DNA from: JAZNLR01 sp045579195
GTDB lineage: Bacteria; Bacillota; Clostridia; Christensenellales; CAMQZB01
Reading direction: 5' to 3'
Length of the DNA stretch: 55,898 nucleotides
Assembly: GCA_045579195.1 (NCBI GenBank)
Contig: JAZNLR010000065.1
Location: 1 to 55,898, forward strand
Shown: in pieces, positions 33,676 through 41,771 of the stretch
Numbering within the stretch: position 1 is the stretch's first letter
Layout of the letters: each line of letters starts with the position of its first letter
Made by a program: the position numbers and the translations under genes
The notes under the pieces: model-generated
What the model saw: the letters and a program-made list of their open reading frames with translations, nothing else
Databases searched by the model: none
What the model was told of the DNA's origin: nothing

Positions 33676-34071
33676 ATGAACATTAAGAAAGGTGACAACG
33701 TCGTCGTAATTGCCGGAAAGGACAAGGGTAAGACGGGAAAGGTCACGTTCGCATTCCCTGCAGACAGCAAAGTCGTTGTTGACGGCGTGAACACTCAGAA
33801 GAAGCATCTGAAGGCACGCTCTGCACAGGATGTCGGTGGAATCATCGACAAGAACGGACCCATCGACGTCTCCAACGTCATGATCCTCTGCCCGACCTGC
33901 AACAAAGGAACGCGCATTGGACACGTGATCGACGAGAAGGGAAACAAGGTTAGAGTTTGCAAGAAGTGTGGCGCAGTTCTTCCGGAAGCATCCGCTCCGA
34001 AGAAAGAGGCTGAAAAGAAGCCCGCTAAGGCAAAGAGAACCAAGAAGACCAAAGAGGAGAAGGCTGAATAA
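33676..34071 (+). CDS. rplX: 50S ribosomal protein L24 with zinc ribbon and Lys-rich tail
   Basis: The 131-residue L24 has an N-terminal KOW motif (MNIKKGDNVVVIAGKDKGKT), two CxxC pairs (C72/C75 and C95/C98) forming a probable zinc ribbon, and a Lys/Ala/Glu-rich tail from about residue 104 that lengthens it beyond the usual 103-110. L24 starts 50S assembly. ATG 33676 gives the family N-terminus and follows GGAGGGAAAG; a TTG at 33658 is rejected. Confidence 0.97.
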   Translation: MNIKKGDNVVVIAGKDKGKTGKVTFAFPADSKVVVDGVNTQKKHLKARSAQDVGGIIDKNGPIDVSNVMILCPTCNKGTRIGHVIDEKGNKVRVCKKCGAVLPEASAPKKEAEKKPAKAKRTKKTKEEKAE

Positions 34072-34141
34072 TCCAGCCGTTCCTTGCAGGGAGCACGAAA
34101 AACTCACAGCGTGATCCCTTGATGCCAACAGGAGGTATAAA

Positions 34142-34765
34142 GTGGCTCGTACAGAAAAGAATCAGGTTGCTAACGGAACTGCAACCGATGCGGCTGTAAC
34201 CGAAGCGGCAACCACCGCTAAGGAGCTGAACAGAGTGCACAAGAAGTACAATGACGAAGTCATTGAGGCACTCTATAAGAAGTTTAATTACGACAATATC
34301 AACCGTGTGCCCAAGCTCGACAAGATCGTGATCAACATGGGTCTCGGCGATATTAAGGACAATTCGAAGAGCATTCAGAATGCCGTTGAAGAATTGAAGA
34401 TCATCGCAGGACAGAAACCGGTTTTGACCAAGGCGAAAAAGTCCGTTGCAAACTTCAAGGTCAGAGTCGGTATGAACGTCGGAGCAAAGGTTACTTTGCG
34501 CGGCAAGAGAATGTACGAATTCTTTGACAAGTTTATCTCGGTTGCATTGCCTCGCGTTCGCGACTTCAAGGGTGTTCCCAAGAATTCGTTCGATGGCAGA
34601 GGAAACTATGCACTGGGCGTTAAGGAGCAGTTGATCTTCCCGGAAATCTCGTATGACCAGGTTGAGAAGATCAGAGGCTTTGATATCTGCTTCGTTACGA
34701 CGGCACACACCGACGACGAGGCACGTGAGCTGCTCAGAATGTTGGGTATGCCCTTTGCAAACTGA
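34142..34765 (+). CDS. rplE: 50S ribosomal protein L5 with N-terminal extension
   Basis: L5 binds 5S rRNA and contacts the P-site tRNA. The core is normal (VPKLDKIVINMGLGD, LRGKRMYEFFDKFISVALPR, FPEISYDQVEKIRGFDI). The GTG start has a perfect GGAGG 6 bases upstream and yields 207 residues, about 27 more than usual: an Ala/Thr-rich lead (MARTEKNQVANGTATDAAVT) before the usual start LNRVHKKYNDEVIEAL. No later start with a binding site exists, so the lead is real. A 70-base spacer separates it from rplX. Confidence 0.97.
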   Translation: MARTEKNQVANGTATDAAVTEAATTAKELNRVHKKYNDEVIEALYKKFNYDNINRVPKLDKIVINMGLGDIKDNSKSIQNAVEELKIIAGQKPVLTKAKKSVANFKVRVGMNVGAKVTLRGKRMYEFFDKFISVALPRVRDFKGVPKNSFDGRGNYALGVKEQLIFPEISYDQVEKIRGFDICFVTTAHTDDEARELLRMLGMPFAN

Positions 34766-34783
34766 TTGGAGAGGTAAACGAAT

Positions 34784-34969
34784 ATGGCAAAGAAAGCTAT
34801 GATTAACAAACAGCAGAAGGCACAGAAGTTTTCCACGAGAGAGTACACCCGTTGCTCGATCTGCGGAAGACCTCACGCGGTTATCCGCAAGTACGGCATC
34901 TGCAGAATTTGCTTCAGAAACCTTGCTTACAAGGGACAGATTCCCGGCGTAAAGAAGGCAAGCTGGTAA
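34784..34969 (+). CDS. rpsN: 30S ribosomal protein S14, zinc-binding type
   Basis: The 61-residue form has two CxxC pairs (CSICGRPHAVIRKYGICRIC), the C+ zinc-binding type found in Firmicutes instead of the long C- form. It ends with GQIPGVKKASW, typical of this group. GGAGAGG precedes the ATG. Presence of the C+ form here suggests that any zinc-independent copy would be elsewhere. Confidence 0.98.
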   Translation: MAKKAMINKQQKAQKFSTREYTRCSICGRPHAVIRKYGICRICFRNLAYKGQIPGVKKASW

Positions 34970-34985
34970 TTCAGGAGGTATAAAT

Positions 34986-35381
34986 ATGGTTACAGATCCT
35001 ATTGCAGATATGCTGACTAGAATCAGAAACGCGCAGACTGCAAAGCACGAGACTGTTGATATTCCCGCATCCAAGACGAAAGCCGCAATTGCAAACATCC
35101 TTCTCGAAGAGGGATATATCGCTGCAGTTGAGACCGTTGAAGAAGGTGTTGGAAGTGTCATCCGCATCACGCTGAAGTATGGCGCAAAGAAGGAAAAGGT
35201 CATCACCGGATTGAAGAGAATCTCCAAGCCCGGCCTGAGAGTTTATGCAAAGAGCGACAAGATCCCCAAGGTTCTTGGCGGACTCGGCGTTGCAATTATT
35301 TCCACCTCGAAGGGAATCATGACCGACAAGGCTGCGAGAGCATCCAAGAACGGTGGCGAAGTCCTCGCGTTCGTTTGGTAA
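34986..35381 (+). CDS. rpsH: 30S ribosomal protein S8
   Basis: The 131-residue S8 starts MVTDPIADMLTRIRNAQ and ends with the conserved STSKGIMTDKAARASKNGGE. S8 binds the central 16S domain and in enterobacteria represses the spc operon by binding the rplE region. AGGAGG precedes the ATG. Confidence 0.98.
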   Translation: MVTDPIADMLTRIRNAQTAKHETVDIPASKTKAAIANILLEEGYIAAVETVEEGVGSVIRITLKYGAKKEKVITGLKRISKPGLRVYAKSDKIPKVLGGLGVAIISTSKGIMTDKAARASKNGGEVLAFVW

Positions 35382-35401
35382 AATAACAGGAGGAACGAGT
35401 T

Positions 35402-35941
35402 ATGTCTAGAATTGGTAGAGCCGCGATTACGGTTCCCGCCGGCGTTACGATCTCTTGCGAGAACGACGTCGTGACCGTTAAGGGACCTTTGGGCGAGCTG
35501 AAACAGGATATCGACAACAGAATTTCCCTGAACCTCGAAAACGGCGTTTTGCAGTTGACGAGAGCAAACGACGAGAAGGAAATTCGTGCAAAGCACGGCC
35601 TTTACAGAGCACTCATCAACAACATGGTTGTTGGCGTAACCAAAGGATACACCAAGTCTTTGGTGATCAACGGCGTAGGTTACAAGGTGCAGATGCAGGG
35701 TGACAAGTGCGTTTTGAACATTGGTTTCTCTCACCCGATCGAGTTCGTTGCTCCGGCAGGCGTTAAGTTGTCTTGCCCGAACGCAAACGAAGTTGAAGTT
35801 AAGGGAATCGACCGCGTTGCGGTTGGACAGGTTGCAGCAAACATCCGTGCGCTCAAGAAGCCTGAGCCGTATCATGGATACGGAATCCGTTATAAGGATG
35901 AGGTTATCGAGCGTAAGGAAGGAAAGACTGCAGGTAAGTAA
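35402..35941 (+). CDS. rplF: 50S ribosomal protein L6
   Basis: The 179-residue L6 starts MSRIGRAAITVPAGVTI, has two related domains and the C-terminal KPEPYHGYGIRYKDEVI. It sits near the sarcin-ricin loop and supports factor binding. AGGAGG lies upstream. A structured 144-base gap follows before rplR, the largest after the leader in this run before secY. Confidence 0.98.
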   Translation: MSRIGRAAITVPAGVTISCENDVVTVKGPLGELKQDIDNRISLNLENGVLQLTRANDEKEIRAKHGLYRALINNMVVGVTKGYTKSLVINGVGYKVQMQGDKCVLNIGFSHPIEFVAPAGVKLSCPNANEVEVKGIDRVAVGQVAANIRALKKPEPYHGYGIRYKDEVIERKEGKTAGK

Positions 35942-36085
35942 GTCGGGTAAACAACGGCGGTTTTCAAGACTGCCGCTCTTTGCCGTCTGAAAACAGGCAA
36001 AGTGCACAAAGAATCATTCATCGCTCAGCAACGAGTCTCTTCGGTGCTTTGAGCGGGTGTGCTGGAAAATCATAAGGAGAATAAA
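35942..36085 (+). ncRNA. Structured spacer between rplF and rplR
   Basis: Three hairpins are seen in series: GGCGGT/ACTGCC (about 35955-35973, one G-T), CTTTGCC/GGCAAAG (about 35979-36003), and CGCTCAGCA pairing with TGC-TT-TGAGCG (about 36022-36055). Such a structured gap inside an otherwise tightly packed operon suggests an RNA element, for instance a site bound by L18 or S5 or an RNase cleavage site. The function is inference. Confidence 0.4.
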
Positions 36086-36454
36086 ATGATCAGCAAAAAG
36101 GACAGAAATGCGGACAGAGCAAAGCGCCGCGCAAGAGTTCGTGCGAAGATCAGCGGAACTGCAGAATCGCCGAGACTCAGTGTTTACAGAAGTTTGAATC
36201 ACATTTATGCACAGCTTATCGATGACGTGAACGGAGTGACCCTTGCGGCAAGCTCCACCGTTGCGAAAGACGTTGCTTCCCAGTTGGAAGGAAAGACCAA
36301 GAAGGAAGCTGCTGAGCTGGTTGGCGAGACCCTCGCGAAGAAGGCTCTTGCAAAGGGTATTGAGTGCGCAGTGTTCGACAGAGGCGGATACCTCTATACT
36401 GGACGCGTTCAGGCATTAGCAGACGGTGCGCGCAAAGCCGGTCTGAAGTTTTAA
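36086..36454 (+). CDS. rplR: 50S ribosomal protein L18
   Basis: The 122-residue L18 has a basic N-terminus (MISKKDRNADRAKRRARVRA) that binds 5S rRNA, then RLSVYRSLNHIYAQLIDD and the C-terminal ALADGARKAGLKF. ATG 36086 has AAGGAG 6 bases upstream; a GTG at 36059 lacks a site. It brings 5S rRNA to the 50S subunit together with L5 and L25. Confidence 0.97.
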   Translation: MISKKDRNADRAKRRARVRAKISGTAESPRLSVYRSLNHIYAQLIDDVNGVTLAASSTVAKDVASQLEGKTKKEAAELVGETLAKKALAKGIECAVFDRGGYLYTGRVQALADGARKAGLKF

Positions 36455-36471
36455 AGGAGGAAAATATTTTT

Positions 36472-37041
36472 ATGGAAGATCGTAAGAATAACGCTCCCAG
36501 ACAGGGCAGAGAGCAGAGAGGCGGCCGTCCCAGAGGCCCGAGAAACAATCGCGAGAATCAGCAGGAAGAACTCACCAAGAAACTGATTGCTGTCAACCGC
36601 GTTACGAAAGTTGTAAAAGGCGGACGTACGATGCGTTTTGCAGCACTTGTCGTCGTTGGAGACGAGAAGGGTAAGGTCGGATGCGGAATGGGTAAGGCAA
36701 ACGAAGTTCCCGAGGCAATCGAGAAGGCAACCCAGCAGGCAAGACGCAATATGGTCAATGTTGCACTTGTTGGAACGACCATTCCTCACGAAATCACGGG
36801 TAAGTTCTCCAAGGGTTCTGTTTATATGATGCCGGCTGCAGAAGGTACCGGAGTGATCGCGGGTGGTCCCGTTCGTTCCGTTCTTGAAGCTGCAGGCGTA
36901 AAGGACATCAGAACGAAGTCCTACGGTTCGAATAACCCCATCAACTGCGTAAAGGCAACCATCGACGGACTCAAGTCCCTCCGCACGGTAGAGCAGGTTG
37001 CTGCACTTCGCGGTAAGGCTGTGGAAGATATCCTCGGCTGA
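36472..37041 (+). CDS. rpsE: 30S ribosomal protein S5 with Arg/Asn-rich N-terminus
   Basis: The 189-residue S5 has the double-stranded RNA-binding-like domain (LIAVNRVTKVVKGGRTMRFA) and C-terminal part (AGGPVRSVLEAAGVKDIRTK). S5 affects decoding fidelity and mRNA entry. The N-terminal 30 residues are rich in Arg, Gly, Asn and Gln, longer than the usual lead and probably disordered. AAAGGAGG lies 11 bases before ATG 36472; an earlier in-frame start within rplR is rejected. Confidence 0.97.
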   Translation: MEDRKNNAPRQGREQRGGRPRGPRNNRENQQEELTKKLIAVNRVTKVVKGGRTMRFAALVVVGDEKGKVGCGMGKANEVPEAIEKATQQARRNMVNVALVGTTIPHEITGKFSKGSVYMMPAAEGTGVIAGGPVRSVLEAAGVKDIRTKSYGSNNPINCVKATIDGLKSLRTVEQVAALRGKAVEDILG

Positions 37042-37061
37042 GCACAAGGAGGTTTGAAATA

Positions 37062-37253
37062 ATGGACACGTATAAGAAAGTTAATGTAAAGCTCATCAAG
37101 AGCACGATCAGCAGCATCCAGTCCCACAAGGCGACCGTTGAGGCGCTCGGGTTGAAGAAAGTTGGTCAGTCTAAGGTTCACACCCTGACCCCTTCCATCG
37201 CAGGAATGTTGTTCAAGGTGAAGCATCTCGTCTCCGTGACGGATGCTGAGTAA
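37062..37253 (+). CDS. rpmD: 50S ribosomal protein L30
   Basis: The 63-residue L30 has the short alpha-beta pattern VNVKLIKSTISSIQSHKATV and LGLKKVGQSKVHTLTPSIAG. This small form is normal for bacteria. AGGAGG lies before the ATG. Confidence 0.97.
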   Translation: MDTYKKVNVKLIKSTISSIQSHKATVEALGLKKVGQSKVHTLTPSIAGMLFKVKHLVSVTDAE

Positions 37254-37273
37254 CCAGCTAGGAGGATATCACA

Positions 37274-37723
37274 ATGAGAATGCATACTATTTCTCCGGCA
37301 CCCGGTGCCGTTAAGGAGTCTAAGAGACTGGGCCGCGGAATCGGAAGCGGACTCGGCAAGACGTCCGGTAAGGGCCACAAGGGTCAGTGGGCAAGAAGTG
37401 GTGGCGGTGTTCGTCCCGGATTTGAGGGAGGAACGATGCCTTTGACGAGACGTATTCCGAAGAGAGGATTTAACAATATCTTCCGCAAGGAGTACATCGT
37501 TGTTAACGTTTGCCAGCTTGAAATGTTTGAAGCAAACACCGAAATTACGCTTGAGCTTCTTTTGGAAAACGGCGTTGTTAATGCATTGAAGGGCAACGCA
37601 GGACTCAAGGTTCTCGGAGATGGCAGCCTTACGAAGCCTTTGAAGGTCAAAGCTGAAAAGTTCTCCGCAAAAGCGGTTGAGGCAATTCAGAACGCAGGCG
37701 GAACCATCGAAGTGATTGGTTAA
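37274..37723 (+). CDS. rplO: 50S ribosomal protein L15
   Basis: The 149-residue L15 has a long glycine-rich N-terminal extension that threads into 23S rRNA (RLGRGIGSGLGKTSGKGHKG, then GFEGGTMPLTRRIPKRGF) and a globular C-terminal domain. AGGAGG precedes the ATG. It is followed by secY, the usual order. Confidence 0.98.
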   Translation: MRMHTISPAPGAVKESKRLGRGIGSGLGKTSGKGHKGQWARSGGGVRPGFEGGTMPLTRRIPKRGFNNIFRKEYIVVNVCQLEMFEANTEITLELLLENGVVNALKGNAGLKVLGDGSLTKPLKVKAEKFSAKAVEAIQNAGGTIEVIG

Positions 37724-37775
37724 TCACAACGTTCGGATCAACTCCTGAAACTTTTAGTCAAACGGAGGACATTTC

Positions 37776-39083
37776 ATGTTTGAAACAATCAAAAATGCCT
37801 TTAAGATCAAAGAGGTCCGTAATAAGATCCTTATTACGTTAGGCTTACTTTTACTTTACAGATTGGGTTGCTTCGTTCCCGTTCCGGGAATCGACAGCGG
37901 TTCTTTCTCCTCTTCGATTTCGGGAAACGGATTCCTCGGAGTCATGAGCAGCATCTCGGGTGGCGCGCTTGCAAACGGAACGTTGTTCGCAATGGGCGTT
38001 GGACCGTACATCAATGCATCCATTATCATGCAGCTTCTTTGCATCGGTATTCCCGCGCTTGAGAAACTCTCCAAGCAGGGTGAAGAGGGAAGAAAGAAGA
38101 TCGCGCAGTACACGCGCTATCTCACGTTGGTTCTTGCAGTCGTTCAGTCGGTTGCAATCCTCATCTCTTCCAGCGGATCGATCGATTTCACCATCCTCGG
38201 TGGAGCAGAGAAGAACTTGAAGTGGTTGACTTATATTTGCATGACCATCATCTTCGTCGCAGGCGCTTCCTTGACGATGTGGATCGGTGAGCGCATCACG
38301 GATTACGGCATCGGAAACGGTATTTCCCTGTTGATTTTCGTCGGTATTCTTGCAACGGCAGGAAACGCGATCCTCTCCCAGCTTTCGGCAATCTTCGGCG
38401 GCGACATCGCTCAGCTGTGGTCTTTGCTCGGATTCTTGGTGGCAGTGGTCATCGTCTTCGCTTGCATTGTTACCGTTGAGCTCGCAGAGAGAAAGATCCC
38501 CGTTCAGTACGCAAAGCAGATCAAGGGAAGAAAAATGTATGGCGGACAGTCCACGTACATTCCCATCAAAGTCAACGGATCCGGCGTTATGCCTTTGATC
38601 TTTGCATTCGCAATCATCAGCTTCCCTGACTTGATCATCAATATGTTCTGGCCGAACAGCAACGCTGCAGTGTTCTATGCGCAGTATATCGGAATGGGTA
38701 GCTACGTTTATCCCGTGCTCCTCTCCGCGTTGATCATCTTCTTTGCATACTTCTATGCAATGATCCAGTTCAACCCGGACGACATTGCAAAGAACATCCA
38801 GCAATACGGCGGATTTATCCCCGGCATTCGTCCCGGAAAGCCGACGACGCTTTATTTGAAGAAGATCTCGAAGAGAATTACGCTGTTCGGTGCGATTTTT
38901 CTCGCTCTTGTCGCTCTCGTTCCTTCGCTGGTCTTCACGGCAGTTGCAGGCGCTGCAAACTCCGGATTGATCAACGCATTCAGCACGACGGGACTCCTCA
39001 TCGCAGTTTCCTGTGCACTTGAGTTCGATAAGCAGCTTGAATCGCAGATCATGATGCGTCATTACAAGGGTTTCTTGAAGTAA
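37776..39083 (+). CDS. secY: Preprotein translocase subunit SecY
   Basis: The 435-residue protein has about ten membrane spans and the SecY signatures LGCFVPVPGID in the plug region, MGVGPYINASIIMQLL, ITDYGIGNGISLLIF and VKVNGSGVMPLIFAFAII-like segment. It is the protein-conducting channel driven by SecA (9646-12333) and fed by SRP. AACGGAGGA precedes the ATG. It ends with a hairpin-rich spacer before adk, which may partly uncouple the lower genes. Confidence 0.98.
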   Translation: MFETIKNAFKIKEVRNKILITLGLLLLYRLGCFVPVPGIDSGSFSSSISGNGFLGVMSSISGGALANGTLFAMGVGPYINASIIMQLLCIGIPALEKLSKQGEEGRKKIAQYTRYLTLVLAVVQSVAILISSSGSIDFTILGGAEKNLKWLTYICMTIIFVAGASLTMWIGERITDYGIGNGISLLIFVGILATAGNAILSQLSAIFGGDIAQLWSLLGFLVAVVIVFACIVTVELAERKIPVQYAKQIKGRKMYGGQSTYIPIKVNGSGVMPLIFAFAIISFPDLIINMFWPNSNAAVFYAQYIGMGSYVYPVLLSALIIFFAYFYAMIQFNPDDIAKNIQQYGGFIPGIRPGKPTTLYLKKISKRITLFGAIFLALVALVPSLVFTAVAGAANSGLINAFSTTGLLIAVSCALEFDKQLESQIMMRHYKGFLK

Positions 39084-39114
39084 GATAACCTGAAATAGCG
39101 AACAAAACGAAGGG

Positions 39115-39142
39115 TCCGGCCGTTCGAAAAAGAACGGTCGGA
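39115..39142 (+). other. Hairpin between secY and adk
   Basis: TCCGGCCGTTC pairs with GAACGGTCGGA (one G-T) around a 6-base loop, followed by ATACTTT. It may be a weak terminator or mRNA processing site separating secY from adk-map-infA. Confidence 0.5.
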
Positions 39143-39166
39143 ATACTTTGGCTTTTGGAGATTTTT

Positions 39167-39787
39167 ATGAAATTGATTTTATTGGGTGCTCCCGGCGCAG
39201 GAAAGGGAACGCAGGCTGTCAGAATCGCTGAAAAGTATGCAATTCCTCACATTTCCACCGGCGACATCTTCCGCTACAACATCAAGAACCAAACCGAACT
39301 CGGCCGCAAGGCAAAAGAGTATATGGACAAAGGCGAGCTCGTTCCTGATGAGTTGACCTGCAAGATCGTTGCGGACCGCATCGTGAAAGAAGACTGCGCA
39401 AACGGCTTCTTGCTCGACGGATTCCCTCGCAACTTGTTTCAGGCGGAAGCGCTTTCCGAAATGACGGACATCGACGCTGTGATCAACATCGACGTTGATC
39501 TTGCGAAGTTGATGGCGCGCTTGACGGGCCGCAGAGTTTGCGGAAAGTGTGGCGAAAGCTATCACATTGACTTCTTGAACGGTAAGACGGATTGCGCAAA
39601 GTGCGGCGCGGAATTGATCCAGCGCGCGGACGATTGCGAGGCAACCGTGAAGAGCCGTTTGGACGTTTACGTTTCCCAGACGCAGCCGTTGATTGATTAT
39701 TATGGCGGAAAGGGCCTTATCCGTAACGTAGATGGTTCGCAGCCGATTGAAGACGTCTTTGCGGACGTTTGCAAGATCCTCGGATAA
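39167..39787 (+). CDS. adk: Adenylate kinase, zinc-LID type
   Basis: Adenylate kinase interconverts ATP plus AMP with two ADP. The 206-residue protein has the P-loop GAPGAGKGT at 7-15, the AMP-binding ISTGDIFR, the DGFPRN motif and a long LID with four cysteines (CGKCGESY and CAKCGAEL), the zinc-binding type common in Gram-positives. ATG 39167 has TTGGAG 6 bases upstream; a TTG 12 bases earlier is less likely. map follows with 1 base between. Confidence 0.97.
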   Translation: MKLILLGAPGAGKGTQAVRIAEKYAIPHISTGDIFRYNIKNQTELGRKAKEYMDKGELVPDELTCKIVADRIVKEDCANGFLLDGFPRNLFQAEALSEMTDIDAVINIDVDLAKLMARLTGRRVCGKCGESYHIDFLNGKTDCAKCGAELIQRADDCEATVKSRLDVYVSQTQPLIDYYGGKGLIRNVDGSQPIEDVFADVCKILG

Positions 39788-39788
39788 A

Positions 39789-40535
39789 ATGGTATATCTG
39801 AAGAATGCGGAAGAAATTGCCGCAATGCGTGAAGCAAACAGAATTGTCAAGGATGCTCTTGCCGAGGTGGAAGAAAAGATTCGCCCCGGAATGACGACGG
39901 CGGACGTGAATCGAATCGTTCACTTCCGAATCATCAAAGAGGGAGCAAAACCTTCTTTCCTCAATTATCACGGATATCCTGCTTCTGCGTGTGTTTCGGT
40001 GGACGAAGTCGTGATTCACGGCATCCCGAACAAGAAGCGCATTTTGGAAGAGGGGAATATCGTGAGCGTTGACGTCGGCGCATTCAAGAACGGGTTTCAC
40101 GGAGATGCAGCAAGAACGTTTTGCATCGGAAAGGTGAGCGAGGAAAAGGAAAAACTCGTCCGCGTTACGAGAGAGAGTTTCTTTCAGGGCGTTGAACAGT
40201 TCCGAGAGGGAAACCGCTTAGGTGATATTTCTTTTGCGATTCAAAGTCATGCAGAGCAGAACGGATTTTCCGTTGTTCGATCTTTCGTCGGGCACGGAAT
40301 CGGTCGCGAGATGCACGAAGATCCGAATGTTCCCAATTATGGACGTAAGGGTCACGGTCTTCGCTTGCAGAAGGGGATGGCACTCGCAATCGAGCCGATG
40401 GTAAACATTGGAACGTTTGACGTGCGGATGCTGGATGACGGCTGGACCGTTGTCACGGCAGACGGGCTTCCGTCGGCACACTATGAAAACACAGTCGTGC
40501 TCACAGAGAACGGAGTCGAAATTTTGACTTTATAA
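39789..40535 (+). CDS. map: Methionine aminopeptidase, type I
   Basis: Removes the initiator methionine from nascent proteins as a metal enzyme. The 248-residue protein shows the metal ligands in their usual places: the Asp pair in SVDVGAFKNGFHGDAARTF, His in FVGHGIGREMHEDP, Glu in LAIEPMVNIG, and Glu in the last segment SAHYENTVVLTE. ATG 39789 gives the family N-terminus; the stop of adk is one base before it and the site upstream is weak (GGAT), so it may be coupled to adk. Confidence 0.97.
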   Translation: MVYLKNAEEIAAMREANRIVKDALAEVEEKIRPGMTTADVNRIVHFRIIKEGAKPSFLNYHGYPASACVSVDEVVIHGIPNKKRILEEGNIVSVDVGAFKNGFHGDAARTFCIGKVSEEKEKLVRVTRESFFQGVEQFREGNRLGDISFAIQSHAEQNGFSVVRSFVGHGIGREMHEDPNVPNYGRKGHGLRLQKGMALAIEPMVNIGTFDVRMLDDGWTVVTADGLPSAHYENTVVLTENGVEILTL

Positions 40536-40545
40536 TGGAGTAAAA

Positions 40546-40836
40546 ATGGAAACAGAGGTTCGAATAGGACAGGTAGTTTACGTTAAAAGCGGTCGCGATA
40601 AGGATAGAAACTTCATCGTGTACCGAATCGTCGACGAGTCTTACGTTGAGATCGTTGACGGCAAGGTAAGACGCCTTGCTAAGCCGAAAAAGAAAAAACT
40701 GAAGCATCTGAAGCTTTTGAGCGGATGCTTGGATAAGCTTGCGGAAAAGATCAAAGCCGGAAAAACCATCCACGACAGTGAGATCCGCAGTGCACTTCGT
40801 AATTTCAGTGAGGAAAAGGAGGAAGCCGATGTCTAA
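40546..40836 (+). CDS. KOW domain RNA-binding protein (L14e-like)
   Basis: The 96-residue protein has an N-terminal KOW-like segment (RIGQVVYVKSGRDKDRNFIV) and a basic Lys-rich stretch (RLAKPKKKKLKHLKLL). Such ribosomal L14e/L6e-like proteins commonly sit between map and infA in Clostridia. It probably binds rRNA or a ribosomal site, but its role is unknown. GGAG lies 5 bases before the ATG. It overlaps infA by 8 bases. Confidence 0.9.
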   Translation: METEVRIGQVVYVKSGRDKDRNFIVYRIVDESYVEIVDGKVRRLAKPKKKKLKHLKLLSGCLDKLAEKIKAGKTIHDSEIRSALRNFSEEKEEADV

Positions 40837-41050
40837 AGACGATGTCATTGAAGTTGAAGGCGTGGTCATTGAAGTTTTGCGCAACGCAATGTTCAAGGTC
40901 AAGCTGTCAAATGATCATGTGATTACCGCATATATTTCGGGAAAGCTGAGAATGAATTACATCAAAATTATTGCGGGTGACAAGGTTACCGTCGAAATGA
41001 GCCCGTATGATTTGACAAAAGGCAGAATTATTTGGCGAAGTAAGAATTAA
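40829..41050 (+). CDS. infA: Translation initiation factor IF-1
   Basis: The 73-residue S1/OB-fold protein blocks the A-site during initiation. Signatures: SKDDVIEVEGVVIEVLRNAM, FKVKLSNDHVITAYISGKLR, and a C-terminal VTVEMSPYDLTKGRIIWR. The ATG at 40829 lies inside the end of the KOW gene, with GGAGG upstream, giving an 8-base overlap and tight coupling. Confidence 0.97.
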   Translation: MSKDDVIEVEGVVIEVLRNAMFKVKLSNDHVITAYISGKLRMNYIKIIAGDKVTVEMSPYDLTKGRIIWRSKN

Positions 41051-41064
41051 GTGTGTTAATTCGT

Positions 41065-41093
41065 TTTACATCTTGCAATTTTTTTGTTATAAT
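41065..41093 (+). promoter_or_regulatory. Internal promoter before rpmJ
   Basis: TTTACA (41065-41070), 17-base spacer and TATAAT (41088-41093). It would give an independent transcript for rpmJ-rpsM-rpsK-rpsD-rpoA-rplQ. Confidence 0.75.
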
Positions 41094-41123
41094 AAACGAT
41101 AGTGAGTTTGGAGGATATTAAAA

Positions 41124-41240
41124 ATGAAGGTTAGACCGTCTGTTAAGCCCATGTGCGATAAGTGCAGAGTTATCAAGAGAGAAGGAAAAGTTATGGTCAT
41201 CTGCTCGAAGGACAAGAGCCACAAGCAGAAACAAGGCTAA
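41124..41240 (+). CDS. rpmJ: 50S ribosomal protein L36, zinc-binding type
   Basis: A short gene of 38 codons plus stop, beginning MKVRPSVKPMCDKC. It has the C+ zinc motif CxxC-x12-C-x4-H (C11, C14, C27, H32). GGAGG lies 10 bases before the ATG. The position between infA and rpsM is the standard one. Confidence 0.97.
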   Translation: MKVRPSVKPMCDKCRVIKREGKVMVICSKDKSHKQKQG

Positions 41241-41276
41241 TTGTTGGTAAGACAACAACCGTATGCTGCACGAAGG

Positions 41277-41310
41277 ACACCCGCATTCCAAATTACAGGG
41301 TGTGCTTTTT
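41277..41310 (+). terminator. Attenuator-like stem between rpmJ and rpsM
   Basis: ACACCC (41277-41282) pairs with GGGTGT (41298-41303), followed by GC and five T. The stem is short and the loop is 15 bases, so termination would be partial. It lies in a 132-base gap otherwise lacking genes. Confidence 0.4.
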
Positions 41311-41372
41311 GCAGCCGTTCACATATATACAAATTTATTACATTTTAAAATTCTATGGAGGAAATTTAGAAT

Positions 41373-41750
41373 ATGGCTCGTATTGCAGGCGTTGACTTGC
41401 CGAGAGAAAAGCGTATTGAGATCGGTTTGACGTATATTTACGGAATCGGTCGCGCGACTGCGACGAAGATTCTGGAAGAGACCGGAATCAACCCCGACAT
41501 TCGCGTGAAAGACCTGAGCGAAGCTGACACCTCGTTGCTTCGTGAGTACATTGAGAAGAATTTGTCCGTTGAGGGTGAACTCCGCACCGAAGTTTCCCTG
41601 AACATCAAGCGTCTGATGGAAATCGGATGCTATCGTGGTGTGCGTCACAGAAAGGGTCTGCCCGTTAGAGGACAGAGCACGAAGACGAACGCACGTACCC
41701 GTAAGGGCCCGAAGCGCACGGTCGCTAAGAAGAAGACCGCAAGCAAGTAA
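41373..41750 (+). CDS. rpsM: 30S ribosomal protein S13
   Basis: The 125-residue S13 starts MARIAGVDLPREKRIEIGLT, has a helix-two-turns-helix fold and the C-terminal basic tail GVRHRKGLPVRGQSTKTNAR, RKGPKRTVAKKKTASK that reaches the P-site. GGAGG lies upstream. Confidence 0.98.
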   Translation: MARIAGVDLPREKRIEIGLTYIYGIGRATATKILEETGINPDIRVKDLSEADTSLLREYIEKNLSVEGELRTEVSLNIKRLMEIGCYRGVRHRKGLPVRGQSTKTNARTRKGPKRTVAKKKTASK

Positions 41751-41771
41751 GGTTAAGGAGCGTGAGTACAA

